A DNA stretch of 64,000 nt, taken from positions 2,691,001-2,755,000 of the forward strand of contig NZ_CP071454.1 in the NCBI RefSeq assembly GCF_017352135.1, in the 5' to 3' direction. The translations under genes were made by a program, and so were the position numbers. This document shows, piece by piece, positions 1 to 9,578 of the stretch. Below the pieces are notes generated by a model. That model saw nothing but the letters and a program-made list of their open reading frames with translations. It was not told where the DNA came from and ran no database searches. This DNA is from Rhizobium lentis. Lineage in GTDB: Bacteria > Pseudomonadota > Alphaproteobacteria > Rhizobiales > Rhizobiaceae. Position 1 is the first letter of the stretch. Each line of letters opens with the position of its first letter.

Positions 1-1055
1 AAGACTCCAGGATTCTGTCACAGAATTCGTCCCGGCCTGGTGGTTCGCAGGATGCAGCCTTCCATCCGAGACGTTCCGGCATCGCGCTTGGATTGAAGCT
101 ATTGAGCCTGGGCCCACTGCTCATCCTCATTATACTCATCGCGGTCGTCAGCTTGGTCACCCCGGCTTTTCTAAAGCCCGTCAACCTGGGAAACATACTG
201 GCGCAGACCGCAGTGATCGCCGTCGTAGCAATGGGCCAGCAGCTCGTCATCCTGACGCGCGGCATCGACCTGTCTGTCGGTTCGAATCTTGCGCTAGCGA
301 CAGTCATTGGCGGCCTTGTCTACCAACAGGTTGACTCCTCATTCCTCGTCATTGCGGCCATGCTGCTGGCGGGCGCTGCTGTCGGAGCGGTAAACGGTTT
401 CGTGTTTGTCTATGGCCGGCTGCCGCACCCCTTTATCATTACACTTGCAACCTTGAGCATCTGCCGCGGTCTGGCACTCGAACTGGCGCCCGGCCACACG
501 ACCATACGCGGGATGCCCGATGCCGTAACCGCAATCGGTGGCGCTACGACGCTTGGTGTGCCCAACTCCTTTTTTGTCGTCGCGATGTTCGGGGTTCTAT
601 TCTTGATCCTGACGAAATCGATGGTCTGTGGCCGATGGATCTATGCGGTCGGCGGCTCGCCGAGCGCCGCGAGAAGCATGGGTATACCGGTGATGGGCGT
701 TCTGCTCTCGACCTACATTGTTTCCGGCTTTTGTGCAGGTGTCGGCGCGGTGCTGCTCGCCGGCCGGACCGGCGCTGCCTCGCCGATCTACGGCAATCTC
801 CTGGAACTCGACACGATCGCTGCCGTGATTATCGGCGGCGCCAGCTTCCTTGGCGGACGAGGCCATCTCGGCCACGCGCTGATCGGCGCCGTGCTGATCG
901 GAGTCATCCGCAATGCGCTGAACCTTCTCGGCGTCGACGTATTCTTTCAAATGATCGCGATCGGGCTCGTCATCGTCGTTGCCGTAGAGGCCGACGTGCT
1001 CCGCAACCATCTCGAGGCGCGTGCCCGCGCAATTCAATCGGCGGCAGTGCAATGA
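1..1055 (+). CDS. Sugar ABC transporter permease (CUT2/RbsC type), 5' partial
   Basis: The frame is open from the window edge (first full codon at base 3) to a TGA at 1053-1055, so the true start is upstream; a TTG at 93 has no ribosome-binding site and is not needed. The protein is a chain of hydrophobic helices with the hallmark ILTRGIDLSVGS early and a ALIGAVLIGVIRNALNL segment near the end, as in RbsC/XylH/FrcC permeases that move monosaccharides through the inner membrane. Its stop overlaps the ATPase start as ATGA, so the two are translationally coupled. Substrate cannot be told from sequence. Confidence 0.93.
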   Translation, partial: DSRILSQNSSRPGGSQDAAFHPRRSGIALGLKLLSLGPLLILIILIAVVSLVTPAFLKPVNLGNILAQTAVIAVVAMGQQLVILTRGIDLSVGSNLALATVIGGLVYQQVDSSFLVIAAMLLAGAAVGAVNGFVFVYGRLPHPFIITLATLSICRGLALELAPGHTTIRGMPDAVTAIGGATTLGVPNSFFVVAMFGVLFLILTKSMVCGRWIYAVGGSPSAARSMGIPVMGVLLSTYIVSGFCAGVGAVLLAGRTGAASPIYGNLLELDTIAAVIIGGASFLGGRGHLGHALIGAVLIGVIRNALNLLGVDVFFQMIAIGLVIVVAVEADVLRNHLEARARAIQSAAVQ

Positions 1056-1816
1056 CCCCCGCATCCACGACACCGGCACTTTCCGTTCGAAACGCCCAGA
1101 AGCGCTTCGGCGCAATCCATGCCCTGAAAAATGTGAGCTTTGACGCCTATTCAGGCGAGGTAACTGCTCTCTTGGGTGACAATGGCGCCGGCAAGTCGAC
1201 GCTCGTCAAATGCATCAGCGGGCTTCATAGTCTCGACGAAGGAGAGATCCTCGTGGATGGTGCTCCAGTATGGCTCCATTCGACGGCAGCGGCCCGCCGC
1301 GCCGGTATTGAAACGGTTTACCAGGACCTGGCGCTTTTCGACAATCTGACGCCCGTACAGAATTTCTACTGCGGGCGAGAGATCTCCTTCCCCTCTTGGC
1401 TGCCTCGTCCGCTACGCTTTCTCAACACGGGCGCAATGAAGCGGGAAGCATCGAGCGTCATCGATCGCCTGAAGGTCAAGCTGCCGAGGTTCGACGCACC
1501 CGTGGCGCTGATGTCGGGGGGACAGCGACAGGCGATCGCGGTCGCGCGCGCCATCGTTTTTGCCCGCAAGCTGGTGATTCTCGACGAACCGACGGCAGCC
1601 CTGGGACTTCGAGAGTCTCGCCAGGTTCTTGACCTTATCAATCAGCTCAAGGCCGAGGGCAACGCCGTGATCATTATCACCCACAATATGGAGCATGTCG
1701 TCGAGATCGCCGATCGGGCAGTCGTCCTGCGGCAGGGTCGCAAAGTCGGCGAAGTAAAGCCAACGCAAGCGAACAAGCAGGACATCGTCGCGATGATTGT
1801 CGGCGCCGAGGCTTAA
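1052..1816 (+). CDS. Sugar ABC transporter ATP-binding protein (single domain)
   Basis: 254 residues starting at the ATG that overlaps the permease stop. Walker A GDNGAGKST at 42-50, Q-loop around Y90-Q91, signature MSGGQR at 154-159, Walker B LVILDEP at 174-180 and switch His at 211 are all intact. Ribose and xylose importers of this class usually have a tandem double-domain ATPase (RbsA, XylG); this one has a single nucleotide-binding domain, like FrcA of Sinorhizobium, so it presumably works as a homodimer. It energises the permease encoded just upstream together with the binding protein downstream. Confidence 0.94.
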   Translation: MTPASTTPALSVRNAQKRFGAIHALKNVSFDAYSGEVTALLGDNGAGKSTLVKCISGLHSLDEGEILVDGAPVWLHSTAAARRAGIETVYQDLALFDNLTPVQNFYCGREISFPSWLPRPLRFLNTGAMKREASSVIDRLKVKLPRFDAPVALMSGGQRQAIAVARAIVFARKLVILDEPTAALGLRESRQVLDLINQLKAEGNAVIIITHNMEHVVEIADRAVVLRQGRKVGEVKPTQANKQDIVAMIVGAEA

Positions 1817-1893
1817 GGAAATCGCTGCTCCATCGGGGCAGCGGGCAACGGGATCGCCTTGAGGAGGGCGGTCAAAAACTGGGAGGTGTAATC

Positions 1894-2811
1894 ATGAAAC
1901 CGCATTCCCTGCTGGGAGCCGTCGCGCTCCTAGTCGTCGCTGTCGTTCCGTCCCTGGCGCAGGAGCCAGTGAAGCTCGGCTTTATAACCAAATTCCCTGT
2001 ACCGTTCTTCGCAACGATGGAGAACGCAGCCAAAGATTATGCCAAGAAAAATCCGGGCGTCGAGATCATCTACGGCCAAGGTACGTCCGCAACCGACATC
2101 GAGGGCCAGATCGCGCAGATCGAGTCCATGGTGACACGAGGCGTGCAGGGCATTGCCATCACGCCCGTCGATCCCACAGTGGCCACGGCCCTCGACAAGG
2201 CGGTGGCGGCCGGTATCAAGGTCGTGCTGATGGATAACAACATTCCGGATTGGAACGGCAGGACGGCGCTTGCCACGACCAACAACTTCGCCGCCGGCAA
2301 GATCGCCGGGGAATATCTCAAGACCGTTCTTCATGCCGGCGACACGCTCGGGATCCTTGAGGGCGTGCCCGGTGTGCCAGCGCTTGATGACCGTGTGAAG
2401 GGTATGCTTGAGGGACTAAATGGAGTTGACGTCAAGATCGTCGGGAAAGGCGCAACGAATTGCACCGAGGAACTGGGGATCAGTGTCGCCGAGGATCTGT
2501 TGACGAAATACCCGGACCTCAAGGCCATTTATGCCGCTTGCGGCCCGCCCGCTGCTGGCGCGGCGCGCGCAATCAAGAACGCCGGCATTGCCAGTGACAA
2601 GATCGTGCTGGTCGGTTTCGACTTTTGCTGCGGCGAAGAGGAAGCGCTGAAGAATGGAATCGAGGATGCGTCGGTGGCGCAGTTTCCCACCAAGATGGCT
2701 GAACTCGGTGTGGATGCGCTGGTGAGATCCATCCGCGGGGAGAAGGTCGAGTCTTTGATTGACTCCGGCGCGGCGCTTGTGACGCCCGCGAACATGGCAC
2801 AATTTGAGTGA
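1894..2811 (+). CDS. Periplasmic sugar-binding protein of the same ABC importer
   Basis: 305 residues with a Sec signal peptide (hydrophobic core about 6-20, likely cleavage after SLA before Gln23). A GGGAGG ribosome-binding site lies at 1881-1886, before the ATG at 1894. The mature part has the Peripla_BP_4 pattern of RbsB-type proteins: an N-terminal GFITKFPVPFF strand, an IEGQIAQIE helix, the ITPVDP hinge element and VLMDNN. It captures the sugar and delivers it to the permease. The gene order permease-ATPase-binding protein, with the binding protein last and a 77-base gap, is seen in rhizobial CUT2 systems. The ligand is unknown. Confidence 0.93.
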   Translation: MKPHSLLGAVALLVVAVVPSLAQEPVKLGFITKFPVPFFATMENAAKDYAKKNPGVEIIYGQGTSATDIEGQIAQIESMVTRGVQGIAITPVDPTVATALDKAVAAGIKVVLMDNNIPDWNGRTALATTNNFAAGKIAGEYLKTVLHAGDTLGILEGVPGVPALDDRVKGMLEGLNGVDVKIVGKGATNCTEELGISVAEDLLTKYPDLKAIYAACGPPAAGAARAIKNAGIASDKIVLVGFDFCCGEEEALKNGIEDASVAQFPTKMAELGVDALVRSIRGEKVESLIDSGAALVTPANMAQFE

Positions 2812-3021
2812 ACCGTTGCTCCTCAGGGCAACTTCGCAAAGGGCGCATCGCCAGTGGTCGGTGCTGCGCCTATTGGGTCAGGCAAACGGCTCGTCATCCG
2901 TCGGGCGAGCCGGCCGTGTGATCGCTCGTAGTGCCGAGACATCGAACAGCCCACTCGGGATGCCGGTGTGGCTGACCATCCAAGTGCCAACCGTCGCGAA
3001 ACGCCGATCGGCGCGTGCGTC

Positions 3022-3252
3022 CTAGCGCCGCTGGTTCGGCAGCACCCCGGCGCGTTTGTCGGCTTCGATTGCCGAGATCACGTCCGCATAGGGCTCCTGG
3101 CGGGCGACGCTCCAGTAGCGCAGCTCGTCGAGCGGGATATTTTTGCCGGTCATCGCGCAGACGACATAGGAGCCGGGCGAGAGAATCTGGAAATCGCCGT
3201 CGAGATAGCGAATCTTCGCCTCGCGGTTTCCGTGCCCTTCGAACAAATTCAT
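3022..3252 (-). CDS. DUF2093 family protein
   Basis: A 76-residue protein read from the ATG at 3252; the frame is open for 17 more codons upstream, but the family starts at MNLFEGHGN. The core AKIRYLDGDFQILSPGSYV followed by CAMTGKNIPLDELRYWSVAR is the conserved DUF2093 block of Rhizobiales, a cytoplasmic family of unknown function. It lies 67 bases downstream of mutL on the same strand and may be read through from it. No catalytic motif is visible beyond the single Cys. Confidence 0.85.
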   Translation of the reverse strand: MNLFEGHGNREAKIRYLDGDFQILSPGSYVVCAMTGKNIPLDELRYWSVARQEPYADVISAIEADKRAGVLPNQRR

Positions 3253-3319
3253 GCGCTCCGTTCCCTGCAACCTGTCATCCGTCTGCCATACTCCCGCAAG
3301 CACGGCATTGCCAGCTTTT

Positions 3320-5122
3320 TTAGCTTCTGCCGAAAAGCCGCTCGATATCGCTGAGCTTCAATTCGATATAGGTCGGCCGGCCGTGGTTGCACTGGCCGGA
3401 GCCGGGCGTCACTTCCATTTCCCTGAGCAGCGCGTTCATTTCCTCCGGCCGCAGCCGCCGCCCCGAGCGCACCGACCCATGGCAGGCCATCGTGGCCGCC
3501 ACATATTCGAGCTTGGCCGACAGGCCAGACGCCGTATCCCACTCGGCGATCTCGTCGGCAAGCTGGCGGATGAGGCCATGGGCATCGACCTCGCCGAGCA
3601 TGGCCGGCGTTTCGCGCACCGCGATCGCTCCCGGGCCGAAACGCTCGATCGCCAGGCCGAGTTCGGAAAACTCTGCCGCATGCAGCATCAGCCGGTCGCA
3701 ATCCTCCTCCGGAATGTCGACGATCTCCGGGATGAGCAGCACCTGCGAGGCCAGTCGTTTCGAATGCAGCGCCTTGCGCATCGCCTCGAACACCAGCCGC
3801 TCATGCGCGGCGTGCTGGTCGACGATGACCAGCCCGTCCTCGGTCTGGGCGACGATGTAGTTGGCGTGGATCTGCGCCCGCGCGGCGCCGAGCGGATAGC
3901 GCGCGGCGGGTTCCGGCGCGGCCGGCTGCGGCGCAGACTGCGGCTCGGCGCGCGCCGTCGGCATGGAAAGACCGTCGAAGGCGGCCTGGGGCCGTTCACT
4001 GAGCCCGGCGGCCGGCTGGTAGGGCCGGGAGGGCGAAGTCTCGGCCGACCATGGCGCCTGCGGCCGCTGCATATGGTGCTGGAAGCCGGGGCGGAAGGCG
4101 CGCAGCATATCGCTCGCCCCGGTCGTCGCCGCCCGGCTGCCGTCGCGCGCCAGGGCCTCACGGATGGCGCCGACGATCAGGCCGCGCACCAGGCCGGGGT
4201 CGCGGAAACGCACGTCGGATTTGGCCGGATGCACGTTGACGTCGACGAGGGCCGGATTGAGCGCGATCGACAGCACCGCCACCGGATAACGCCCCGACGG
4301 GATGGTCTCGGCATAAGCGCCGCGGATCGCCGAGAGGATCAGCTTGTCCTGCACCGGCCGGCCGTTGACGAAGGCATATTGATGGGCGGAATTGCCGCGA
4401 TTGAAGGTCGGCACGCCGGCAAAGCCGGTGAGCGCGATATCTTCGCGCACGGCGTCGAGCGCAATGGCGTTGTCGCGGAATTCCTTGCCGAGCACCTGTG
4501 CCATGCGCGCCAGATGATCGTCGCCAGTCGCCGGAAATTCCAGTGTCGTCCGGTCCGAGCCCGACAGCACGAAACGCACGGCGGGAAAGGCGATCGCCAT
4601 GCGTTTGACGATCTCGGTGATGGCCCCGGCCTCGGCCTTTTCCGTCTTCAGGAATTTGAGCCGGGCGGGTGTGGCGAAGAACAGGTCGCGCACTTCGACG
4701 ATCGTGCCGGGATTGGCGGGGGCCGGCCTCAAATGCACGATTTTGCCGCCGGCAACCGCGATCTCGTGGCCGCCGGCGCTGTCGCGTTTGCGGCTTGCGA
4801 TACTGAGCCTCGCAACCGAGCCGATCGAAGGCAGCGCCTCGCCACGGAAGCCGAGCGTGCGGATATCGTCGAGCGTGTCTGAAATCTTCGAGGTGCAATG
4901 GCGTCTGACCGCCAGTTCGAGATCGGCGGCGTCCATGCCGGAACCGTTGTCGCTGACCCGCAGCAGCGCCTTGCCGCCGCCTGACGTGGCAATCTCGATG
5001 CGCGTTGCGCCGGCATCGAGCGCGTTTTCGATCAGTTCCTTGGCAGCGCTTGCAGGCCGTTCGATGACCTCGCCGGCGGCAATCTGGTTGATGAGCGTTT
5101 CGGAAAGCTGTCTGATGGCCAT
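3320..5122 (-). CDS. mutL: DNA mismatch repair protein MutL
   Basis: 600 residues. The N-terminal GHKL ATPase carries E32-N33 ([10 protein letters not shown]), the DNGSGM loop at 58-63 and GFRGEAL at 91-97. A Pro/Ala-rich linker follows, then the C-terminal dimerisation and endonuclease domain with the metal motif DQHAAHE beginning at Asp435 and the downstream CNHGRP zinc-site element at about 578-583. MutL links MutS to strand excision; the intact DQHA(X)2E motif means a nicking MutL of the type used by bacteria without MutH. The ATG at 5122 gives the standard N-terminus [20 protein letters not shown]. No mutS is in the window. Confidence 0.97.
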   Translation of the reverse strand: MAIRQLSETLINQIAAGEVIERPASAAKELIENALDAGATRIEIATSGGGKALLRVSDNGSGMDAADLELAVRRHCTSKISDTLDDIRTLGFRGEALPSIGSVARLSIASRKRDSAGGHEIAVAGGKIVHLRPAPANPGTIVEVRDLFFATPARLKFLKTEKAEAGAITEIVKRMAIAFPAVRFVLSGSDRTTLEFPATGDDHLARMAQVLGKEFRDNAIALDAVREDIALTGFAGVPTFNRGNSAHQYAFVNGRPVQDKLILSAIRGAYAETIPSGRYPVAVLSIALNPALVDVNVHPAKSDVRFRDPGLVRGLIVGAIREALARDGSRAATTGASDMLRAFRPGFQHHMQRPQAPWSAETSPSRPYQPAAGLSERPQAAFDGLSMPTARAEPQSAPQPAAPEPAARYPLGAARAQIHANYIVAQTEDGLVIVDQHAAHERLVFEAMRKALHSKRLASQVLLIPEIVDIPEEDCDRLMLHAAEFSELGLAIERFGPGAIAVRETPAMLGEVDAHGLIRQLADEIAEWDTASGLSAKLEYVAATMACHGSVRSGRRLRPEEMNALLREMEVTPGSGQCNHGRPTYIELKLSDIERLFGRS

Positions 5123-5307
5123 GGACTATTTTCGAGGATTCGCGGGCGGGAGGGAAGAGGTTTCCAAACGCTTTATTCAAGCCTTGTGGGCCGGCTCCTC
5201 CAATTTGGGGGACGGGTAGTGTTAAGCCGGTTTTAACAGAAAAATGGCATTTCTATTCATATACCTCCGGAAGCTGCGAAAATCGAACAGATGTGGGACG
5301 CAAGAGA

Positions 5308-7035
5308 ATGAGTGCCGGCTTCGAAAAGGCGGACACGTCATTGAAAATCGACGGGACTTCCGCCGAGGCCGATCTGCAGACGGCGCTTTTCGATGTGGTG
5401 TGCGACAGCCTTTCGGCGGCTTTCATCATCTACGACAAGAACGATCATCTGATCTTCGCAAGCCGCCAGATCCTTGATTTCTTCCCCTTGCCGTCCGAGA
5501 TGCTGAAGCCCGGCACCCGGCTGCGCGACTTCCTGGGGGCGATCTACGATACCGGCGTTCGCCAGCAATATGATATCAGGCAGGGCGGCTCGCTGAGCCG
5601 CGAGGACTGGCTGTCGCAGAAGATCGCCTCGCATTGGCGCGAGCGCTTCGAATCCGTCGAGCGCCACGGCGCCGACAGCTGGGTCCGCTTCGTCAAGCGC
5701 CGGCTGCCGGGCGGTTACGGCGTCACCATCATCTCGGACATCTCCGAGGACAAGAAGCGCGAGGAACAGTGGCGCTCGGACTTGGAAAGGGTGCAACTCA
5801 CCGAAGACATTCTCGACAATCTGCCGTTCCCGCTTTTCGTCAAGGATCGCAACCTTACCTATGTCGCGGTGAACCTCGCCTTTTGCGAGAAGTACCAGAC
5901 AAGCGCCGACGAGGTGCTGGGGCGCAAGAGCGGTGATCTCTTCTCACCCGAGATTGCCAAGCGCTTCGAAGAAAGCGATCGTCACGTGCTCGAAACCGGC
6001 GAGATGTCGATCTCCCGCCAGCGGCAGATCTCCCGCGACGGCATCGAGCGCGACATCATCAGCCGCAAGCACCGCATCGGCAAGCCCGGCCGCTATTTCC
6101 TGGTGTCCACCACGCAGGACCTGCCGCGCGAGGGCGCCGATCTCGAGGAGTTTGATCGCGCTTCGGCGATCACCACTTCTGCCAACCAGAGCTACCGCCG
6201 CGCCTATGTGCCGTTGCCGAGCGCGGTGGAGCGCCGCGAGCCGGCGGCGATGGAAGCGATCGTCCCTGAGAATTTTTCCGGCCGCAAGATCCTCGTCGTC
6301 ACCGCCGACCTGGCCGCCGAGACCGCCGCTCTGCGGACGCTGTCGAAATATGGTTTCGAATCCTGCTCGGTGCGCGGCGAGGATGAAGAGGAGCGGTTCC
6401 TGGAAATCGCGACCTCCTCCGGCATTTCGCTCGATCTTCTGATCATCGACAATCAGATGGGCATGCGCTGCCTGGAGCTTTCCGAGCAATACGGCATCCC
6501 GTCGCTTGTCATGGACGGTTTCCAGCTCGCCAACGAGCTCACCTTCCAAATCGCTCGCCATTTCAATCGCAACAGCCGCAGTGCGGCCGGCGCCGATGCG
6601 GATTGGGAAATCAGCACTTCTGACGACGTGGTCGGCCTGCAGGTTCTCGTCGCCGAAGACAACGATATCAACCAGATCGTGTTTTCACAGATCCTCGAGG
6701 GCCTTGGTTATCGCCACATGATCGCCGCGACCGGCGACGAGGTCGTGCGCCTCTGGGCCGAACACCGGCCGCAGGTGGTGCTGATGGACATTTCGCTGCC
6801 GGGCTTCAACGGCTTCGAGGCCGCGCGCCTGATCCGCCAGATGGAGGAAGCCGGCGGCGCAGCCCGCACCCCGATTATCGGTGTGCTCACGCAGGCCTTC
6901 GAGCGCGATCGCGCCGAATGCGTCAATTCAGGCATGGACGACGTCATCATGAAACCCGTCAGCCCCGATATGCTCGAGACAATATTTCAGAAATACCTGG
7001 TGGAAGATGCTGCGCGGGTTCGAGCGAGTGGATGA
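5308..7035 (+). CDS. PAS-PAS-REC-REC signalling protein lacking a kinase domain
   Basis: 575 residues from the ATG at 5308 (a GTG 15 bases earlier is in frame). Two PAS domains at about 25-150 and 160-275 are followed by a degenerate receiver at 327-420, where the usual acidic pair is missing (ILVVTADLAAE) although an Asp at 381 remains. The C-terminal receiver at 444-565 is canonical: E450/D451, phosphoacceptor D494 in VLMDISLPG, T528 and K549. No H-box or HATPase region is present between them, so the protein cannot phosphorylate itself in the usual way and must receive phosphate from a separate kinase. It sits 138 bases upstream of a GGDEF-EAL gene on the same strand, suggesting a joint role in cyclic-di-GMP signalling. 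Boundaries are by eye. Confidence 0.88.
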   Translation: MSAGFEKADTSLKIDGTSAEADLQTALFDVVCDSLSAAFIIYDKNDHLIFASRQILDFFPLPSEMLKPGTRLRDFLGAIYDTGVRQQYDIRQGGSLSREDWLSQKIASHWRERFESVERHGADSWVRFVKRRLPGGYGVTIISDISEDKKREEQWRSDLERVQLTEDILDNLPFPLFVKDRNLTYVAVNLAFCEKYQTSADEVLGRKSGDLFSPEIAKRFEESDRHVLETGEMSISRQRQISRDGIERDIISRKHRIGKPGRYFLVSTTQDLPREGADLEEFDRASAITTSANQSYRRAYVPLPSAVERREPAAMEAIVPENFSGRKILVVTADLAAETAALRTLSKYGFESCSVRGEDEEERFLEIATSSGISLDLLIIDNQMGMRCLELSEQYGIPSLVMDGFQLANELTFQIARHFNRNSRSAAGADADWEISTSDDVVGLQVLVAEDNDINQIVFSQILEGLGYRHMIAATGDEVVRLWAEHRPQVVLMDISLPGFNGFEAARLIRQMEEAGGAARTPIIGVLTQAFERDRAECVNSGMDDVIMKPVSPDMLETIFQKYLVEDAARVRASG

Positions 7036-7173
7036 TACCGGAAACCTGCGGCGCGTGTCGTCAACTCCCCGATTTTGGGGCGAATCAGGCTGCCGACGCT
7101 GCTGATTCACTAGCGAATTGTTAAGAAATCCCGGTCATTCTTTGCCCGGCTGCGGAGGAAAGCTCGGGTTTGG

Positions 7174-8538
7174 ATGATGAAATCGGCGGAAACGGCTTCC
7201 TTGACCGTGAGTCATAATGAGCTTCAAGCGATGGCCTATACCGATCCGCTGACCGGATTGGGAAACCGCAATCGCATGCGCGACAAGGTCCTGCAGATCT
7301 CCGCCGAGCGCGCCAGCGATCCGGCCCCATTCACCATCGGCATCGCCAATCTTGACAGCTTCAAGCCGATCAACGATCTCTTTGGCTCCTCGGCCGGCGA
7401 CGAGATCCTCTGCCAGGTTGCCCATCGGCTCAGGGCCTGCATTCCGGACGGCGCGCTGGTCACACGCCACGATGGCGACGAATTCGCCTTCGTGCTGCCG
7501 TTGATTTTCGAGCGGGCGAGCGCCGAGAAGTTCGGCCAGATGATCCGCGAGGTGCTGTCGGCACCCTATGATCTCGGCGACCGCAACGTCCGCCTCTCCG
7601 CCTCCTTCGGCTTTGCCATCTACCCCTTCGCCGGCGAGGACTGCGAAGAACTGCTAAAGAGCGCCGACACCGCCCTCTATCGCTCCAAGCGCCGGGGTCG
7701 CGGCCAGATCACCGTCTATTCGCGTGAAATCGCCCAGGAGATGAAGCGCGCGACGCAGCTGGAGCAGGCGCTCAGAAACGCCATCATCTCCGACGCGATC
7801 GACGTTCATTTCCAGCCGATCGTCTCGCTCGCCAACAATCAGGTCGTCGGCTTCGAGGCGCTCGCACGCTGGAACGACCCTGATCTCGGCTTCGTTTCGC
7901 CCGGCGTCTTCGTGCCGCTCGCCGAAGAGCGCGGCTTCATCGACGCTCTGTCGGAGGCGCTGCTGCGCAAGGCCGCCGAAGCAGCCTTGTCCTGGCCGCG
8001 CGAACTCTTCCTGTCGTTCAATCTCTCCTCGGCTCAGCTGATGGATCCCGGCACGAGCGGCAGCATCCTGTCGATCCTCGGCCGGGTCGGCTTCGATCCG
8101 CATCGCCTGGAACTGGAAATCACAGAGACTGCGGTGATGGGCTCGGCCGATACCGCCCACCGCATCATCGCCGATCTGCGCGCCGCCGGGGTTCGCATCT
8201 CGCTCGACGATTTCGGCACCGGCCAGTCGAGCCTCGGACGTCTGCGCGACTTCATCTTCGACAAGATCAAGATCGACCGCGCCTTCGTCTCGCGTATCAA
8301 TTCCGACCGCGCCTCCGAACACATCATCAAGGCGATCCTTTCCATGTGCGAAGGCCTGGAGCTGGAGGTCGTGGCCGAAGGCATCGAGGATTATGCCGAG
8401 GCAGTGAAACTGCGCACGCTCGGCTGCGGCATGGGCCAGGGCTATCATTTCGGCCGCCCGGCCGATGGCATCGCCACGCTGCGCTTCCTGCACGAGAACT
8501 ATTACGATACGCCACTCGTCGAGCGCGTCAGCGCATAG
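7174..8538 (+). CDS. GGDEF-EAL protein, probable c-di-GMP phosphodiesterase
   Basis: 454 residues; two adjacent ATG codons (7174, 7177) follow a GGAGGAAA ribosome-binding site. There is no sensor domain: the GGDEF domain begins at once (AYTDPLTGLGNR at 21-32). Its signature is HDGDEF at 99-104, so the first Gly of the motif is Asp, which argues against efficient cyclase activity. The EAL domain looks complete: EAL at 228-230, N283, E316, DDFGTG at 345-350, K366 and E402. The likely job is hydrolysis of cyclic-di-GMP in the cytoplasm, perhaps with the GGDEF half as a GTP-sensing regulator, under control of the upstream receiver protein. Confidence 0.92.
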   Translation: MMKSAETASLTVSHNELQAMAYTDPLTGLGNRNRMRDKVLQISAERASDPAPFTIGIANLDSFKPINDLFGSSAGDEILCQVAHRLRACIPDGALVTRHDGDEFAFVLPLIFERASAEKFGQMIREVLSAPYDLGDRNVRLSASFGFAIYPFAGEDCEELLKSADTALYRSKRRGRGQITVYSREIAQEMKRATQLEQALRNAIISDAIDVHFQPIVSLANNQVVGFEALARWNDPDLGFVSPGVFVPLAEERGFIDALSEALLRKAAEAALSWPRELFLSFNLSSAQLMDPGTSGSILSILGRVGFDPHRLELEITETAVMGSADTAHRIIADLRAAGVRISLDDFGTGQSSLGRLRDFIFDKIKIDRAFVSRINSDRASEHIIKAILSMCEGLELEVVAEGIEDYAEAVKLRTLGCGMGQGYHFGRPADGIATLRFLHENYYDTPLVERVSA

Positions 8539-8689
8539 CAATTCCAGCAAAAGTGCGCCGCGGTTTTGCGTCCGGAATTGCGTGAGACAAAGTCAATTCC
8601 AGCAAAAGTGCGCCGCGGTTTTGCGTCCGGAATTGCGAGACAAAAGCTAATTCCAGCAAAAGTGCAGAGCGGTTGTACGTCCGGGCTTG
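8539..8689. repeat. Three tandem copies of a 42-bp extragenic repeat
   Basis: Units at 8539-8580, 8594-8635 and 8648-8689 with a 54-55-base period. The first two are identical over 42 bases and the third is diverged. Each begins CAATTCC and ends GGAATTG (the third is imperfect), so a unit can fold back on itself. The array starts directly after the stop codon of the GGDEF-EAL gene. A degenerate relative is at 25374-25437. Function unknown. Confidence 0.9.
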
Positions 8690-8697
8690 CATATAAC

Positions 8698-8727
8698 AAC
8701 GACGGCGCCCCTAGGAGCGCCGTCGTT
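8698..8727. terminator. Bidirectional terminator-like hairpin between convergent genes
   Basis: An 11-bp perfect stem AACGACGGCGC (8698-8708) / GCGCCGTCGTT (8717-8727) with an 8-base loop. It lies between the GGDEF-EAL gene on the plus strand and the PRC-barrel gene on the minus strand and ends in short T runs on both sides. Confidence 0.75.
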
Positions 8728-8750
8728 TACGCTATACTACCACGCGCGGT

Positions 8751-9356
8751 TTACTTAGGCGTGGTCGAGCCGGTTGCCGTCGTATCGGTACCGGTTGCGG
8801 CCGGGGCCTTCTCTGCAGACTGCATTGCCAGCGTCTTGAACTCAGGTGCGGCCTTCAGCGATTCAGCTGTTTCGCTGGTCGTCAGCTTGACGCTGCCGTC
8901 CTGGGTGTTCTGGGCGATGGTAATCTTTTCCATCGGGACGGCGACGTTCTTTTCGCCGATGCCGAGGAAGCCGCCGACGCCGACGATCGCAGCAACAATG
9001 CCGCCGTCCTTCTTCATGATCAGGTCGTTGACGCTGCCGATGCTTTCATTGTTGGCGTTATAGACCGACTGGCCGATATAGGTGTTGGCGCTGACCTGGT
9101 CCGCGGCCTGCTCCGTCAGATAGCCGGCCTGGGCGGTGTCCGTGCTCGGTGCTGGCGCCGGAGCCTGTGCAGCATCCCCTGCGGGCTTGGTGACATCAGG
9201 GGTTACCGGCTTGGGCGCAGCCGGATCGGCCGGCGCTGCCTGGGTGGGAGCGGCGGGATCGGCAGGCTGCGGCGCCGTCTGCGAGAATGCCGCCGGTGCG
9301 AAAGCCGTGGCAAACAGCGCGCCAGCGGCAACGGTCGTCAAAAGTTTGCGTGTCAT
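8751..9356 (-). CDS. Secreted PRC-barrel domain protein
   Basis: 201 residues with a clear Sec signal peptide (hydrophobic 5-20, probable cleavage after AFS before Gln26). Next comes a Pro/Ala-rich low-complexity linker of about 50 residues, then a PRC-barrel fold at about 90-165 with the pattern IGQSVYNANNESIGSVNDLI and VAAIVGVGGFLGIGEKNVAV. PRC-barrels of this rhizobial type are periplasmic and bind partners through the barrel; no enzyme activity is expected. The C-terminus is again Ala/Thr-rich. It is monocistronic, bounded by terminators on both sides. Confidence 0.85.
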   Translation of the reverse strand: MTRKLLTTVAAGALFATAFAPAAFSQTAPQPADPAAPTQAAPADPAAPKPVTPDVTKPAGDAAQAPAPAPSTDTAQAGYLTEQAADQVSANTYIGQSVYNANNESIGSVNDLIMKKDGGIVAAIVGVGGFLGIGEKNVAVPMEKITIAQNTQDGSVKLTTSETAESLKAAPEFKTLAMQSAEKAPAATGTDTTATGSTTPK

Positions 9357-9522
9357 TTCGAACCTACTTTCATTTGCCTAGAGTGATCGCTGACCCGGCA
9401 ATAGGTGATCCTTGCCGCGCCGGTTCGAAAGGAAAATGAGTGGTGCGCCGATTGGTTCCGGTTGAAAACACGGAAAATTTCTCGATTCTCACGGAACTTT
9501 TATTGACGGACGGCCGCCGAAC

Positions 9523-9550
9523 GAAAAAGACGCCCCGCGCGGGAGCGCCT
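9523..9550 (-). terminator. Intrinsic terminator of the galactose-type operon
   Basis: On the minus strand a stem GGCGCTCC / GGGGCGTC (positions 9549 down to 9529, one G-T and one T-G pair) is followed directly by five T residues (9528-9524). It lies about 30 bases past the stop of the SMP-30 gene. Confidence 0.8.
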
Positions 9551-9578
9551 TGAATGGCGGCCGGTCAGACGCCGTCTT

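Noticed and set aside
2812..3021. RNA gene between the binding-protein gene and DUF2093
   Set aside because: No cloverleaf or stable stem found; probably only the 3' region of two convergent genes.
8539..8689. CRISPR array
   Set aside because: Only three units of 42 bp with gaps of 12-13 bases; gaps are too short for spacers and no cas gene is present.
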